This document shows positions 24,805 through 33,269 of a stretch of DNA of 64,000 nucleotides, piece by piece. The notes beneath the pieces were generated by a model, which saw nothing but the letters and a program-made list of their open reading frames with translations, was not told the DNA's origin and ran no database searches. The DNA comes from Vibrio hangzhouensis. Lineage in GTDB: Bacteria > Pseudomonadota > Gammaproteobacteria > Enterobacterales > Vibrionaceae. Made by a program: the position numbers and the translations under genes. The stretch is from positions 1 through 64,000 of the forward strand of contig NZ_FNVG01000025.1 of assembly GCF_900107935.1 (NCBI RefSeq), given 5' to 3'. How positions within the stretch are numbered: position 1 is the first letter of the stretch; each line of letters starts with the position of its first letter.

Positions 24805-26724
24805 ATGATCACCTTCTCCGACATTCAATTGCTTCGAGGTGGTAAACCACTCCTCGATCAAGCCTCTGCGACTATTCACCCAGGTGATAAAGTAGGTTTA
24901 GTCGGCAAAAACGGCTGTGGTAAATCCACTCTGTTTGCGCTGTTAAAAGACGAACTGTCCATCGATGCCGGTACGTTCAATCAACCTTCTCATTGGGAGC
25001 TGGCCTGGGTAGCACAGGAGACCCCGGCACTAGAGCGCAGTGCGATTGAATATGTGATCGACGGTGATCGAGAGTATCGCGCACTGGAGCGAGAACTGCT
25101 AACAGCCGAACAGCAAGACAACGGCACGCTCGTTGCTGAATTGCACGGTAAAATCGAAGTCATTGGAGGTTACAGCATCCGCGCCCGCGCTGCTGAGCTT
25201 CTTGATGGTCTGGGATTTAGCCAGGAGCAAATGACCTGGAATCTGACTCAGTTTTCCGGGGGCTGGCGTATGCGTCTGAATCTGGCTCAGGCCCTATTGT
25301 GTCGCTCAGATTTGCTGCTGCTTGATGAACCGACCAACCACTTGGACTTGGATGCGGTGATGTGGCTGGAGCGCTGGCTACAAAACTACCCGGGGACTCT
25401 GATCCTGATTTCTCACGACCGAGATTTTTTGGATCCGATCGTCGGACGTATTATCCATATTGAAAACCAGCTACTCAACGAATACACCGGCAACTACTCT
25501 TCGTTTGAAGATCAGCGCGCTCAAAAACTGATCCTACAACAAGCCCAGTTTCAGAAGCAGCAAAAGCAAATGGCCCACATGCAGAAGTATATCGATCGCT
25601 TCCGCTACAAAGCCTCAAAAGCACGTCAGGCACAGAGCCGAATCAAGGCTCTGGAACGCATGGAAAAAGTGCTGCCGGCTCAATTTGATAACCCATTTAG
25701 CTTTGAATTCAGAGAGCCTGCCGCGCTGCCCAATCCCATCATCATGATGGACGATGTGTCAGCAGGCTACGATGACAACATGATCCTTGAGAAAATCCGT
25801 CTCAACCTGGTGCCAGGAAGCCGTATCGGCCTTCTAGGACGCAATGGTGCCGGTAAATCGACGCTGATTAAACTGCTGTCCGGTGAACTAAGCGCCAAAG
25901 GTGGCGATCTTAACTACTCTCAAGGTGTCAAGATTGGTTATTTTGCCCAGCATCAACTGGAAACCCTGCACCCAGAAGAAACCCCACTGCAGCACATGAT
26001 GCAGATCGCGCCGCAGCATACGGAACAACAGTTACGTGACTATTTAGGCAGCTTTGGCTTTCAGGGCGATAAGGCTCTGGAGAAAGTGGCGCCGTTTTCC
26101 GGGGGGGAAAAAGCTCGCCTGGTGCTGGCTCTCATCGTTTGGCAAAAACCAAACCTGCTGCTTCTCGACGAACCGACCAACCACCTGGATCTGGACATGC
26201 GTCAGGCTCTGACGCTGGCATTGCAGACCTTCGAAGGTGCGATGGTCATTGTCAGTCACGATCGCTACTTGCTTCGCGCCACCACCGACGATCTCTATCT
26301 GGTGCATGATCGTCAGGTTGCGCCATTCAACGGTGATCTGGTGGATTACTATAAATGGCTGACTGAACAGCAAAAGCTGGAACGAAAAGAAGCACAAGAG
26401 AGCGAACCGGACAAGTCCTCCAACAACAGTGCTGCGGCGAAAAAAGAACAGAAACGCAAAGAGGCGGAGTTCAGAAAGCAAACGGCACCAATTCGCAAAA
26501 CACTGACAAAACTCGAAGAAAAAATGGATAAGTTATCCGCCCTTGTCGCCGAAGCAGAAGAACAGTTGTCAGATTCTTCTCTGTATGATGCGGAAAATAA
26601 AGCTAAACTCAATGAAGTACTTGCCAAACAGGCCAGCAGTAAATCCGAACTCGAAGACGTCGAAATGGAATGGATGGCTCAGCAAGAAGTCCTTGAGCAG
26701 ATGGAACAGGAATTTAATCAGTAA
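24805..26724 (+). CDS. yheS: ABC-F family ATPase YheS
   Basis: This 639-residue soluble protein has two ABC cassettes and no membrane segments. Walker A motifs are GLVGKNGCGKST near 32 and GLLGRNGAGKST near 344. The signatures FSGGWRMRLNLAQALL and FSGGEKARLVLALIV are paired with LLLDEPTNHLDLD twice. A charged linker follows the first cassette, and a coiled-coil tail rich in Lys/Glu/Gln closes it from about 530. ABC-F proteins act on ribosomes; YheS helps nascent peptides that stall translation. It heads a rightward row of genes conserved from E. coli (yheS-yheT-yheU-prkB). Confidence 0.94.
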   Translation: MITFSDIQLLRGGKPLLDQASATIHPGDKVGLVGKNGCGKSTLFALLKDELSIDAGTFNQPSHWELAWVAQETPALERSAIEYVIDGDREYRALERELLTAEQQDNGTLVAELHGKIEVIGGYSIRARAAELLDGLGFSQEQMTWNLTQFSGGWRMRLNLAQALLCRSDLLLLDEPTNHLDLDAVMWLERWLQNYPGTLILISHDRDFLDPIVGRIIHIENQLLNEYTGNYSSFEDQRAQKLILQQAQFQKQQKQMAHMQKYIDRFRYKASKARQAQSRIKALERMEKVLPAQFDNPFSFEFREPAALPNPIIMMDDVSAGYDDNMILEKIRLNLVPGSRIGLLGRNGAGKSTLIKLLSGELSAKGGDLNYSQGVKIGYFAQHQLETLHPEETPLQHMMQIAPQHTEQQLRDYLGSFGFQGDKALEKVAPFSGGEKARLVLALIVWQKPNLLLLDEPTNHLDLDMRQALTLALQTFEGAMVIVSHDRYLLRATTDDLYLVHDRQVAPFNGDLVDYYKWLTEQQKLERKEAQESEPDKSSNNSAAAKKEQKRKEAEFRKQTAPIRKTLTKLEEKMDKLSALVAEAEEQLSDSSLYDAENKAKLNEVLAKQASSKSELEDVEMEWMAQQEVLEQMEQEFNQ

Positions 26725-27203
26725 TGAGCACAGCGCACGCTTCTTCCTCACTCACCCTGGAGCACCTCTGGCAGTTTAGCCTGCAATACTACAGTGTGCG
26801 TGAAGTGAAGGAAGCGTGCCTGAACCTGCAGAATCAGTTTCACGGCAACGTCAATCTATTGCTGCTGCTCAAATGGCTCGATGAGCAACGCCTGCGTTTT
26901 CAGGCAGAAGACTGGCATTTAGTTCAAGCCTGCCTGGGTCGTACCGAAAAGTTGTTACATCAATATCGCGAGATACGTCGTCAGCTCAAACATGCCGTCG
27001 TCGACAGCTTGTATCGTGAAGCGCTTGAATTTGAACTCAGCTTAGAGAAACAGCAACAGTCCGATTTGGTTGACTGCATCAATCAGCTGACACTGGTCGA
27101 ACCCGGATCCGATCCCCTGGTTATGCTTTACTGTCGTCAGCTAGGCGCCGAGCATCTTGGGGTTATTTTTGCCAGACCCTTCAGCGAATTTCCTACCAGA
27201 TAA
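26724..27203 (+). CDS. TIGR02444 family protein of unknown function
   Basis: This 159-residue protein is mostly alpha-helical and fits the TIGR02444 family. It shows the typical LWQFSLQYYSVREVKEACLN near residue 14 and the NVNLLLLLKWLDEQRLRF helix near 42. No catalytic motif is visible. Its start overlaps the yheS stop by one base, so it is translated as part of the yheS unit. Its 3' end overlaps the converging lysE-type gene by 11 nt. The function is not known. Confidence 0.8.
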   Translation: MSTAHASSSLTLEHLWQFSLQYYSVREVKEACLNLQNQFHGNVNLLLLLKWLDEQRLRFQAEDWHLVQACLGRTEKLLHQYREIRRQLKHAVVDSLYREALEFELSLEKQQQSDLVDCINQLTLVEPGSDPLVMLYCRQLGAEHLGVIFARPFSEFPTR

Positions 27204-27789
27204 ACACCACACAAGATGCCGTCAGGGCAGCCATGCTGGAATTAAACCGGCGCCAGGCGATAGGGGTAGACAGCCAACGCCTGATCAGTGTGCCAAACCC
27301 AACCCACACCGAAGACGTCTGGATTTGTACCACCAGAAAAATCACCGAAATCCCAATCAGAGACCACCAATAAAATTCCCCGGCAACCGCAAAAGAACTG
27401 ACCGCCGTTACCGACATCACCCAGGCCTTTGGATTGAGGTACTGGAACAACATCGCCTCCAGGCAGGTCATCGGTGTCGCTTGTGTATCGCTCTCCCCTT
27501 TATTGATACCTGCAGTGAGAATGCGCCACGCCAGATACAACAGATACCCGCTCCCTAACCATTTCAGTACCTCCTGAACCACGGGATAGGTTTTGAACAC
27601 CACTCCCAGTCCAATTCCGTTCAGCAAGATCAAACTGATCAATCCCATGCCGATGCCGAGAAAATGAGGAATAGAACGCAGATAGCCAAAGTTGGCCCCT
27701 GATGCGGTTAGCATCACATTGTTGGGCCCTGGGGTGCCCGTCATCACAACCGCGAATAACGCCACCGATACGAAAAATGACCAGTCCAT
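27193..27789 (-). CDS. LysE/RhtB-family amino-acid exporter
   Basis: This is a 198-residue membrane protein with about six hydrophobic segments. It has the family signature TGTPGPNNVMLTASGANFGY near residues 17-36 and GIGMGLISLILLNGIGLG after it. LysE/RhtB proteins export amino acids or similar compounds. It is divergent from a MocR-type regulator, with a perfect inverted repeat just upstream of its ribosome site (GGAGGG). That pairing suggests substrate-induced expression controlled by the neighbour. The substrate is unknown. Confidence 0.88.
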   Translation of the reverse strand: MDWSFFVSVALFAVVMTGTPGPNNVMLTASGANFGYLRSIPHFLGIGMGLISLILLNGIGLGVVFKTYPVVQEVLKWLGSGYLLYLAWRILTAGINKGESDTQATPMTCLEAMLFQYLNPKAWVMSVTAVSSFAVAGEFYWWSLIGISVIFLVVQIQTSSVWVGFGTLIRRWLSTPIAWRRFNSSMAALTASCVVFIW

Positions 27790-27800
27790 GTACTCCCTCC

Positions 27801-27822
27801 AAAATTGTACCGATACAATTTT
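27801..27822. promoter_or_regulatory. Inverted-repeat operator between the lysE-type and mocR-type genes
   Basis: AAAATTGTA, a 4-bp CCGA spacer and TACAATTTT form a perfect 9-bp inverted repeat. It lies directly upstream of the lysE-type ribosome site and 86 bp before the mocR start, where a repressor or activator would control the exporter. The divergent MocR protein is the likely ligand. Confidence 0.65.
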
Positions 27823-27907
27823 AATATTTACGTTGATTTATTGTTAATTAGCCGACAAAATAACCCTATCAAACCGCTATAATTGACGCAAAGGATTTAT
27901 TGTCACC

Positions 27908-29296
27908 ATGACAATCGAGACAATGACGGTGTACAAACAAGATCCCACACCGATCTACAAACAAATCGCCGATCAGATCGCCACGAGGATCGAATCAGGT
28001 GAGCTGGCCAGCAACACTAAGCTGCCAACGCACCGATGGTTGGCTGATAAGCTTAATGTCACCGTAGGCACCATCACACGTGCTTACGCGGAAATCGAGC
28101 GCCGCGGATTGGTCGAAGCACGCGTCGGCGCCGGCACCTACGTTGCCGATAACAGCAAACCAAGCTGGGCCTTTGAACAAAGCAGTATCGATCCGAACGA
28201 GTACAATTTTGGCTACAACATTCCGCCTCTGCTGGATCGCAGCAACATGGTCAAGCAAGCCATGCAAAGGATCGCCAGTTCGCCTTCACATCTCAATCAA
28301 CTGATGCTGTATCAACCACCCAGCGGGCTGGAGGCTCATCGTAATGTCGTCGCAGACTGGCTAAAGACTAAAGGGATCAAGCTTCACAGCCACCGATTAC
28401 TGTTCAGTTCGGGGGCTCAGCACGCCATTCAGATGGTGCTGGATACCTTTACCCGTGCCGGGGATACCGTACTGGTGGAGAAGTACACCTACCCGGGTAT
28501 GATCAGTCTGGCCAGACAAAATCAACTGACGCTTAAAGGTGTAGAGATGGATGAACTGGGCATTACGCCCGAATCTCTGGATGTCTGCTGTCAGCGATAC
28601 TCGCCCCGTTTTGTCTACCTAACGCCGACTCTGCAAAATCCCACGACCGCCATCATGCCTGAAGAACGCCGTCTGGAGATCTTAAGAGTATGTGAGAAAC
28701 ACGACGTATATGTTATTGAGGATGAGATCAACAGTCTGTTGTTACCCTGCCCACCAGAACCTATGGTCAACTATGCACCGGAGCGAGTGATCCACATAGG
28801 TGCCTTCTCTAAATGTCTGGCTCCCGGATTACGCGTTGGTTATCTCAGTGCACCGGAAAAACTGCATCAAAAACTGGTTGTGACTCTGCAAACCCACAGC
28901 TGGATGATCAGTCCGATATTGACGGCTCTGACCTGCGAAATGCTCGCTTCAGGCGATGCTGAGCGTAATCTGACTCTGATCCAACAAGAGATGAAAAAGC
29001 GCATCGATGTTGCGTTAGGATCACTGAAGCAGTTTGACGTTCGCTATCAACAGGGCGGGCTTCATATCTGGCTCACTCTGCCAGAACACTGGCGTCTGAG
29101 TGAATTCGTCTCTCAGGCCGATGCGATGGGAATTACCGTCAAGTCAGGGGAGCTGTTTGCACCGCCGGGTGGCTCCGTTGCGCCAGCAATAAGACTGTCG
29201 CTCAGTTCACCACAAACGATCGAGCAACTACAATTAGGCGTAGATAAACTTAAAACACTGTTACTGTCGAATACTGTGAGTACCTATACGTTATGA
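27908..29296 (+). CDS. MocR-type GntR regulator with aminotransferase domain
   Basis: This 462-residue protein joins a GntR winged helix (residues 10-80: PIYKQIADQIATRIESGELA, then LADKLNVTVGTITRAYAEIE) to a fold-type I aminotransferase domain (residues 105-460). The PLP-binding lysine should be Lys302 in GAFSKCLAPGLRVGY, with Asn244 (TPTLQNPT) and Asp272 (IEDEIN) contacting the cofactor. MocR proteins sense an amino acid or PLP by forming an external aldimine. Divergence from a lysE-type exporter suggests it controls that gene. Its stop overlaps the yheT start (ATGA), which couples yheT translation to it, an unusual join because E. coli has yheS directly before yheT. Confidence 0.9.
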   Translation: MTIETMTVYKQDPTPIYKQIADQIATRIESGELASNTKLPTHRWLADKLNVTVGTITRAYAEIERRGLVEARVGAGTYVADNSKPSWAFEQSSIDPNEYNFGYNIPPLLDRSNMVKQAMQRIASSPSHLNQLMLYQPPSGLEAHRNVVADWLKTKGIKLHSHRLLFSSGAQHAIQMVLDTFTRAGDTVLVEKYTYPGMISLARQNQLTLKGVEMDELGITPESLDVCCQRYSPRFVYLTPTLQNPTTAIMPEERRLEILRVCEKHDVYVIEDEINSLLLPCPPEPMVNYAPERVIHIGAFSKCLAPGLRVGYLSAPEKLHQKLVVTLQTHSWMISPILTALTCEMLASGDAERNLTLIQQEMKKRIDVALGSLKQFDVRYQQGGLHIWLTLPEHWRLSEFVSQADAMGITVKSGELFAPPGGSVAPAIRLSLSSPQTIEQLQLGVDKLKTLLLSNTVSTYTL

Positions 29297-30270
29297 GTAC
29301 CTATCGCTTTATCGCTGCCAAGGGGCTTGCCAATCCTCACCTGCAGACCCTAATCCCCCGTTTCGTGCGCCGCCGCACTCTGTTTGAACCTGTGTGGGAA
29401 ACTCTGGATACGCCTGATGGGGATTTTGTCGAGCTGGCGTGGAGTGAAGCACCACACTCACTTTCGGCTCAAAGCAAACCCGTGTTCATTTTATTTCATG
29501 GTCTGGAGGGCAGCTTTGACAGTCCTTACGCCAATGGACTCATGCATGCCTTTGCTCAACACGGCTGGTTGTCGGTGATGATGCACTTTCGCGGCTGCGG
29601 ACCCACGCCTAACCGACTCGCCCGGGCATACCATTCGGGTGAAATCTGGGATGCGCGGCAATTCATTGAGCTTTTGGATCATCGTTACCCAAATGCTAAA
29701 AAGGTGGCCGTCGGCATCTCTCTGGGTGGCAATATGCTCACCAATTATCTCGCCCACTTTGGCGATGATAGTAAACTTGACGCAGCCACAGTGGTCTCTG
29801 CGCCCCTCAATCTGGCCGCGTGTGCGCAACGCATTGAGCAAGGCTTCTCTCGGGTCTATCGCTCTTATTTACTCAGTTCAATGAAAAAGAACGCCCTGAA
29901 TAAACTTCACCTATTGAGGGACGCACTGGGGCTGACAGAAGAGCGGATTCGCAACATGCAGCGATTGTACGAATTTGATGATCTCATCACGGCTCCTCTG
30001 CACGGTTTTCGTGATGCCGACGATTACTACCAGCGCTGTTCAGGCCTGCAAAGGGTGTGTGACATCACCATTCCTACCCAATTTATTCATGCCAAAGACG
30101 ACCCATTTATGACTCACGATGTCATCCCCAATTTCGCCCTTCCCGCACACATCAATTACCGGCTGCAGGAGCGAGGGGGGCATGTAGGCTTTATGACCGG
30201 TTCTTTGCGAAAACCCAGATTCTGGCTAGAAGAAACTCTGCCAAACGACTATCAACACCTTAAAGGTTAG
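29293..30270 (+). CDS. yheT: YheT family alpha/beta hydrolase
   Basis: This 325-residue protein is an alpha/beta hydrolase of the YheT/ABHD1-3 group. It opens with KGLANPHLQTLIPRFVRR, the family's N-terminal signature. The nucleophile serine is in VGISLGGNMLTNYLA near residue 145, and the oxyanion region is HGLEGSF near 70. The late acid and histidine are in FIHAKDDPFM near 260 and GGHVGFM near 290. An esterase or lipase-like role is likely but the substrate is unknown. Its ATG overlaps the mocR stop codon. Confidence 0.92.
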   Translation: MSTYRFIAAKGLANPHLQTLIPRFVRRRTLFEPVWETLDTPDGDFVELAWSEAPHSLSAQSKPVFILFHGLEGSFDSPYANGLMHAFAQHGWLSVMMHFRGCGPTPNRLARAYHSGEIWDARQFIELLDHRYPNAKKVAVGISLGGNMLTNYLAHFGDDSKLDAATVVSAPLNLAACAQRIEQGFSRVYRSYLLSSMKKNALNKLHLLRDALGLTEERIRNMQRLYEFDDLITAPLHGFRDADDYYQRCSGLQRVCDITIPTQFIHAKDDPFMTHDVIPNFALPAHINYRLQERGGHVGFMTGSLRKPRFWLEETLPNDYQHLKG

Positions 30271-30317
30271 CGACGAGCGATGGTATACTCAGCCCGTCAT
30301 AACATTGAGAGGTATTT

Positions 30318-30530
30318 ATGATCATTCCCTGGCAGCAGATTGCCCCTGACACACTCGATAATCTGATCAAAGAGTTCGTACTCAGAGAAGGTACCGACTA
30401 TGGTGAGCAAGAGGTGTCGCTCGACGACAAAGTACGTCATGTACGTCAACAACTGGAGACGGGTGAAGCCGTGATCGTGTTCTCTGAATTGCATGAAACG
30501 GTCGACATCAAGCAACGCCGATCGCTGTAA
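30318..30530 (+). CDS. yheU: YheU/UPF0270 family protein
   Basis: This 70-residue protein is full length for UPF0270 and begins MIIPWQQIAPDTLDNLIKEF, the family signature, followed by VLREGTDYGEQEVSLDDKV. Function is unknown. It follows yheT by 47 bp and precedes prkB, as in E. coli. Ribosome site GAGAGG. Confidence 0.93.
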   Translation: MIIPWQQIAPDTLDNLIKEFVLREGTDYGEQEVSLDDKVRHVRQQLETGEAVIVFSELHETVDIKQRRSL

Positions 30531-30651
30531 TTAACCTCGTACTGACAAACAAGTGCTATAGTAAAACGCTATTGAACCTAAATTGAATCAGTCAGTCTAA
30601 CCCGTTAATTGGGTTAACAAAAATCTATTAAAAAAATACACAGGAAGTGTT

Positions 30652-31521
30652 ATGTCAGCAAAACACCCTATTATTGCTGTGACAGGCTCCTCAGGAGCCG
30701 GAACAACGACGACGTCAGAAGCCTTTCGCAAGATGTTCAATATGATGGACATCAAGCCCGCATTTATTGAAGGCGACAGCTTTCACCGATTCACACGCCC
30801 AGAGATGGATATCGAAATCCGTAAGGCGAAAGAGCAAGGCAAACACATCAGTTACTTTGGACCTCAGGCCAATGATTTTCCGGCACTTGAGGAATTCTTC
30901 CGTAACTATGGACAAAATGGCACAGGCCAGTTCCGCCGCTACCTTCATACCTTTGATGAAGCCGTTCCGTATAACCAAATGCCGGGGACCTTTACCCCCT
31001 GGCAGGATCTGCCGGAGCAGACGGACGTCCTGTTTTACGAAGGTTTACATGGGGGCGTTGTCGATGGCGGCGTCAACGCCGCACAACACGTTGACCTATT
31101 GATTGGTATGGTGCCTATCGTCAACCTGGAATGGATTCAAAAATTCGTTCGTGATACCCGTGACCGTGGCCACTCACGTGAGGCCGTGACCGACTCAATT
31201 GTTCGCTCCATGGATGACTATCTGAGCTACATCACGCCGCAGTTTTCCCGTACCCATATCAACTTCCAGCGAGTACCGACCGTTGACACCTCCAATCCAC
31301 TCAATGCCAAAGGCATTCCCAGTCTGGATGAAAGTTTTGTGGTGATCCGGCTACGTGGTATTAAGAACGTCGATTTTCCGTATCTGCTGGCGATGATTGA
31401 TGGCTCGTTTATGTCGCGCCACAACACTATCGTGGTGCCCGGCGGTAAGATGAGTTTTGCCATGGAATTAATCGTCCGACCGATACTTCAGCAGCTCATA
31501 GAAACCGGGAAAATAGGTTAG
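30652..31521 (+). CDS. prkB: Phosphoribulokinase-family protein PrkB
   Basis: This 289-residue P-loop kinase closely follows E. coli PrkB (289). It has the unusual P-loop TGSSGAGTTTTSEAF, with threonines in place of the common GKS/T, and GDSFHRFTRPEMD near residue 41. Downstream come TDVLFYEGLHGGVVDGG and FSRTHINFQRVPTVDTSNP. In organisms without a Calvin cycle its physiological substrate is not known. The position between yheU and crp is conserved. Confidence 0.93.
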   Translation: MSAKHPIIAVTGSSGAGTTTTSEAFRKMFNMMDIKPAFIEGDSFHRFTRPEMDIEIRKAKEQGKHISYFGPQANDFPALEEFFRNYGQNGTGQFRRYLHTFDEAVPYNQMPGTFTPWQDLPEQTDVLFYEGLHGGVVDGGVNAAQHVDLLIGMVPIVNLEWIQKFVRDTRDRGHSREAVTDSIVRSMDDYLSYITPQFSRTHINFQRVPTVDTSNPLNAKGIPSLDESFVVIRLRGIKNVDFPYLLAMIDGSFMSRHNTIVVPGGKMSFAMELIVRPILQQLIETGKIG

Positions 31522-31555
31522 CTTTTCTGTCTTAACCTTAGATGATTTTTTATAC

Positions 31556-31571
31556 CGTGATCATGTGCACA
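31556..31571. promoter_or_regulatory. CRP-like autoregulatory site upstream of crp
   Basis: CGTGA-N6-GCACA differs at two positions from TGTGA-N6-TCACA. It lies about 194 bp upstream of the crp start. CRP is known to bind its own promoter region in E. coli, so this is a reasonable autoregulatory site. Confidence 0.5.
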
Positions 31572-31643
31572 GTTTTGTATAGAAAAATGGTCTTTTGACA
31601 CGATTAAAATCAAGAAAATCGGCGCAAAAAAGGATACTATTTC

Positions 31644-31718
31644 ATGGAAACAGAAGATCGCTTGCGCCATCTTCAAAGTGCTTTTATGCTAGTAAGTCTT
31701 AACCAACGGACTTGCTAA
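31644..31718 (+). CDS. Possible 24-codon leader ORF upstream of crp
   Basis: An ATG at 31644, preceded by AAGGA about 10 nt upstream, opens a 24-codon ORF. It begins METEDRLRHL and ends with NQRTC before a TAA, 46 bp before the crp start. It could be a leader peptide in the crp mRNA or chance. No similarity to a known peptide is recognised. It lies between the CRP-like site and crp in the same direction. Confidence 0.3.
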   Translation: METEDRLRHLQSAFMLVSLNQRTC

Positions 31719-31764
31719 CAAATATGGAAAGCAGCAAGCATACCCTGCAGAGGAAGTAAGATAT

Positions 31765-32397
31765 ATGGTTCTAGGTAAACCTCAAACCGACCCAACGTTA
31801 GAGTGGTTCCTTTCACACTGCCACATTCACAAGTATCCTTCTAAGAGCACGCTTATCCATGCGGGCGAGAAAGCAGAGACACTTTACTACATCGTAAAAG
31901 GTTCTGTTGCGGTACTGATCAAAGATGAAGAAGGCAAAGAGATGATCTTGTCTTACCTTAACCAAGGTGACTTCATCGGTGAGCTAGGCTTATTCGAAGA
32001 GGACCAGGAACGTACGGCATGGGTACGAGCGAAATCTCCTTGTGAAGTAGCGGAAATCTCATTCAAGAAGTTCCGTCAGCTGATTCAAGTGAACCCAGAC
32101 ATCCTAATGCGCTTATCCGCTCAGATGGCAAGTCGTCTACAAGTGACAAGCCAAAAAGTAGGTGATCTGGCGTTCCTGGACGTAACGGGCCGTATTGCTC
32201 AAACGCTACTTAACCTAGCGAAGCAACCTGATGCTATGACTCACCCGGACGGCATGCAAATCAAGATCACTCGTCAAGAGATTGGCCAGATTGTTGGCTG
32301 TTCTCGTGAGACAGTGGGGCGTATTCTTAAGATGTTGGAAGAGCAGAACCTTATCTCTGCTCATGGTAAGACTATCGTTGTTTACGGTACTCGCTAA
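31765..32397 (+). CDS. crp: cAMP receptor protein CRP
   Basis: This 210-residue protein has the normal CRP length. The cAMP-binding domain shows GDFIGELGLFEEDQERTAWVRA near residues 68-89, with the Glu and Arg that contact cAMP. The helix-turn-helix is ITRQEIGQIVGCSRETVGRI near 168-187, whose RE..R residues read the TGTGA half-site. It is a global activator for sugar use, competence and, in vibrios, chitin metabolism. CRP-like sites are noted at 6076-6091 and 31556-31571. Monocistronic, with a clear terminator after it. Confidence 0.98.
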   Translation: MVLGKPQTDPTLEWFLSHCHIHKYPSKSTLIHAGEKAETLYYIVKGSVAVLIKDEEGKEMILSYLNQGDFIGELGLFEEDQERTAWVRAKSPCEVAEISFKKFRQLIQVNPDILMRLSAQMASRLQVTSQKVGDLAFLDVTGRIAQTLLNLAKQPDAMTHPDGMQIKITRQEIGQIVGCSRETVGRILKMLEEQNLISAHGKTIVVYGTR

Positions 32398-32415
32398 GTA
32401 ATCGCAAACAAAATT

Positions 32416-32443
32416 TAAAAAGCCACCTCAGGGTGGCTTTTTT
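32416..32443 (+). terminator. Terminator after crp
   Basis: AAAAGCCACC-tca-GGGTGGCTTTTTT, a G/C-rich stem with a seven-T tail, 19 bp past the crp stop. It can also act on the converging DUF1338 gene. Confidence 0.92.
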
Positions 32444-32467
32444 ATTATGCGAAAACTTCAGTAACGT

Positions 32468-33259
32468 TTACTGATGCGTGCTCTCAAAAATTTTGTCAGC
32501 AGAGGCAGCAACAAACCCCTGATAGTAGGTGCCATCTTCAAGCTGGTAGCGCTTAGCAAACTCGTAGAAGCCACCAGGAACCACGTGTTCTCCGCCACTG
32601 AACATCACGGCCACTTTATCGGCCATGGTCGACGACTGCTCCAACAGTACGTCAGGGGAGCCTTTCACTTCACCACCAGACTCATTAATGGCAAATCCGG
32701 CCTCACGCAAGTGTTGGTTGACGTCAACCACCTCCTGGAAACGCTCAAGCTGGTTCACACTTACGGTAAAGTGGTTGGCCCCGTACCCGTGCGCTGCTAA
32801 CCATGACGCATATTCACTCTCTTCCGCCAGCGTTTGGAAGTCTTCATGGCTGACGTCCCATAAACGTCCACCATACAAAAACTCAGCTGAAGAAAGTTTA
32901 GTTTCATCAACTTGCGCGACCAGTTTCGCTACGATGTTTTGCAACGCCTCAGAACACAGCTCGACTCTCAATTCACTGATAAACACTTTCGGCAACAGTG
33001 AATTGCTGTGTTCCAGATGGATCGCGGCCAGTTTTTTGGCCTCGAAAACGTAGTCACCGGACACCTGGTAACCAAGATCGAGAAATGGCTTTGCCAGAGT
33101 CTCGATTCCCAGAGGTGCGACATTGAAAGTGCGCAGTGCAATGTGGTCATTGATCAACGCTTCATCTTCTTTGAGCAAAGTGTGAACCTTCTCAGCAGAA
33201 GGGCACAGTCTGGTGATATAGTCTTGCCAAAGGTGGTCAAACAAAGCTTCTACTGTCAT
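32468..33259 (-). CDS. DUF1338 family protein (HglS-like dioxygenase fold)
   Basis: This 263-residue protein matches the DUF1338 family. It carries the motif ALINDHIALRTFNVAPLG near residue 33 (first metal-ligand His in DHIALRTF), GANHFTVSVNQL near 158 (second His), and VPGGFYEFAKRY near 232 (Glu ligand). The fold is vicinal-oxygen-chelate-like; related proteins include 2-oxoadipate dioxygenase/decarboxylase. It ends the argD-astA-astD operon 10 bp after astD, an association conserved in vibrios. That suggests a role in amino-acid breakdown, but the substrate is not known. Confidence 0.85.
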   Translation of the reverse strand: MTVEALFDHLWQDYITRLCPSAEKVHTLLKEDEALINDHIALRTFNVAPLGIETLAKPFLDLGYQVSGDYVFEAKKLAAIHLEHSNSLLPKVFISELRVELCSEALQNIVAKLVAQVDETKLSSAEFLYGGRLWDVSHEDFQTLAEESEYASWLAAHGYGANHFTVSVNQLERFQEVVDVNQHLREAGFAINESGGEVKGSPDVLLEQSSTMADKVAVMFSGGEHVVPGGFYEFAKRYQLEDGTYYQGFVAASADKIFESTHQ

Positions 33260-33269
33260 TACAGAATCC

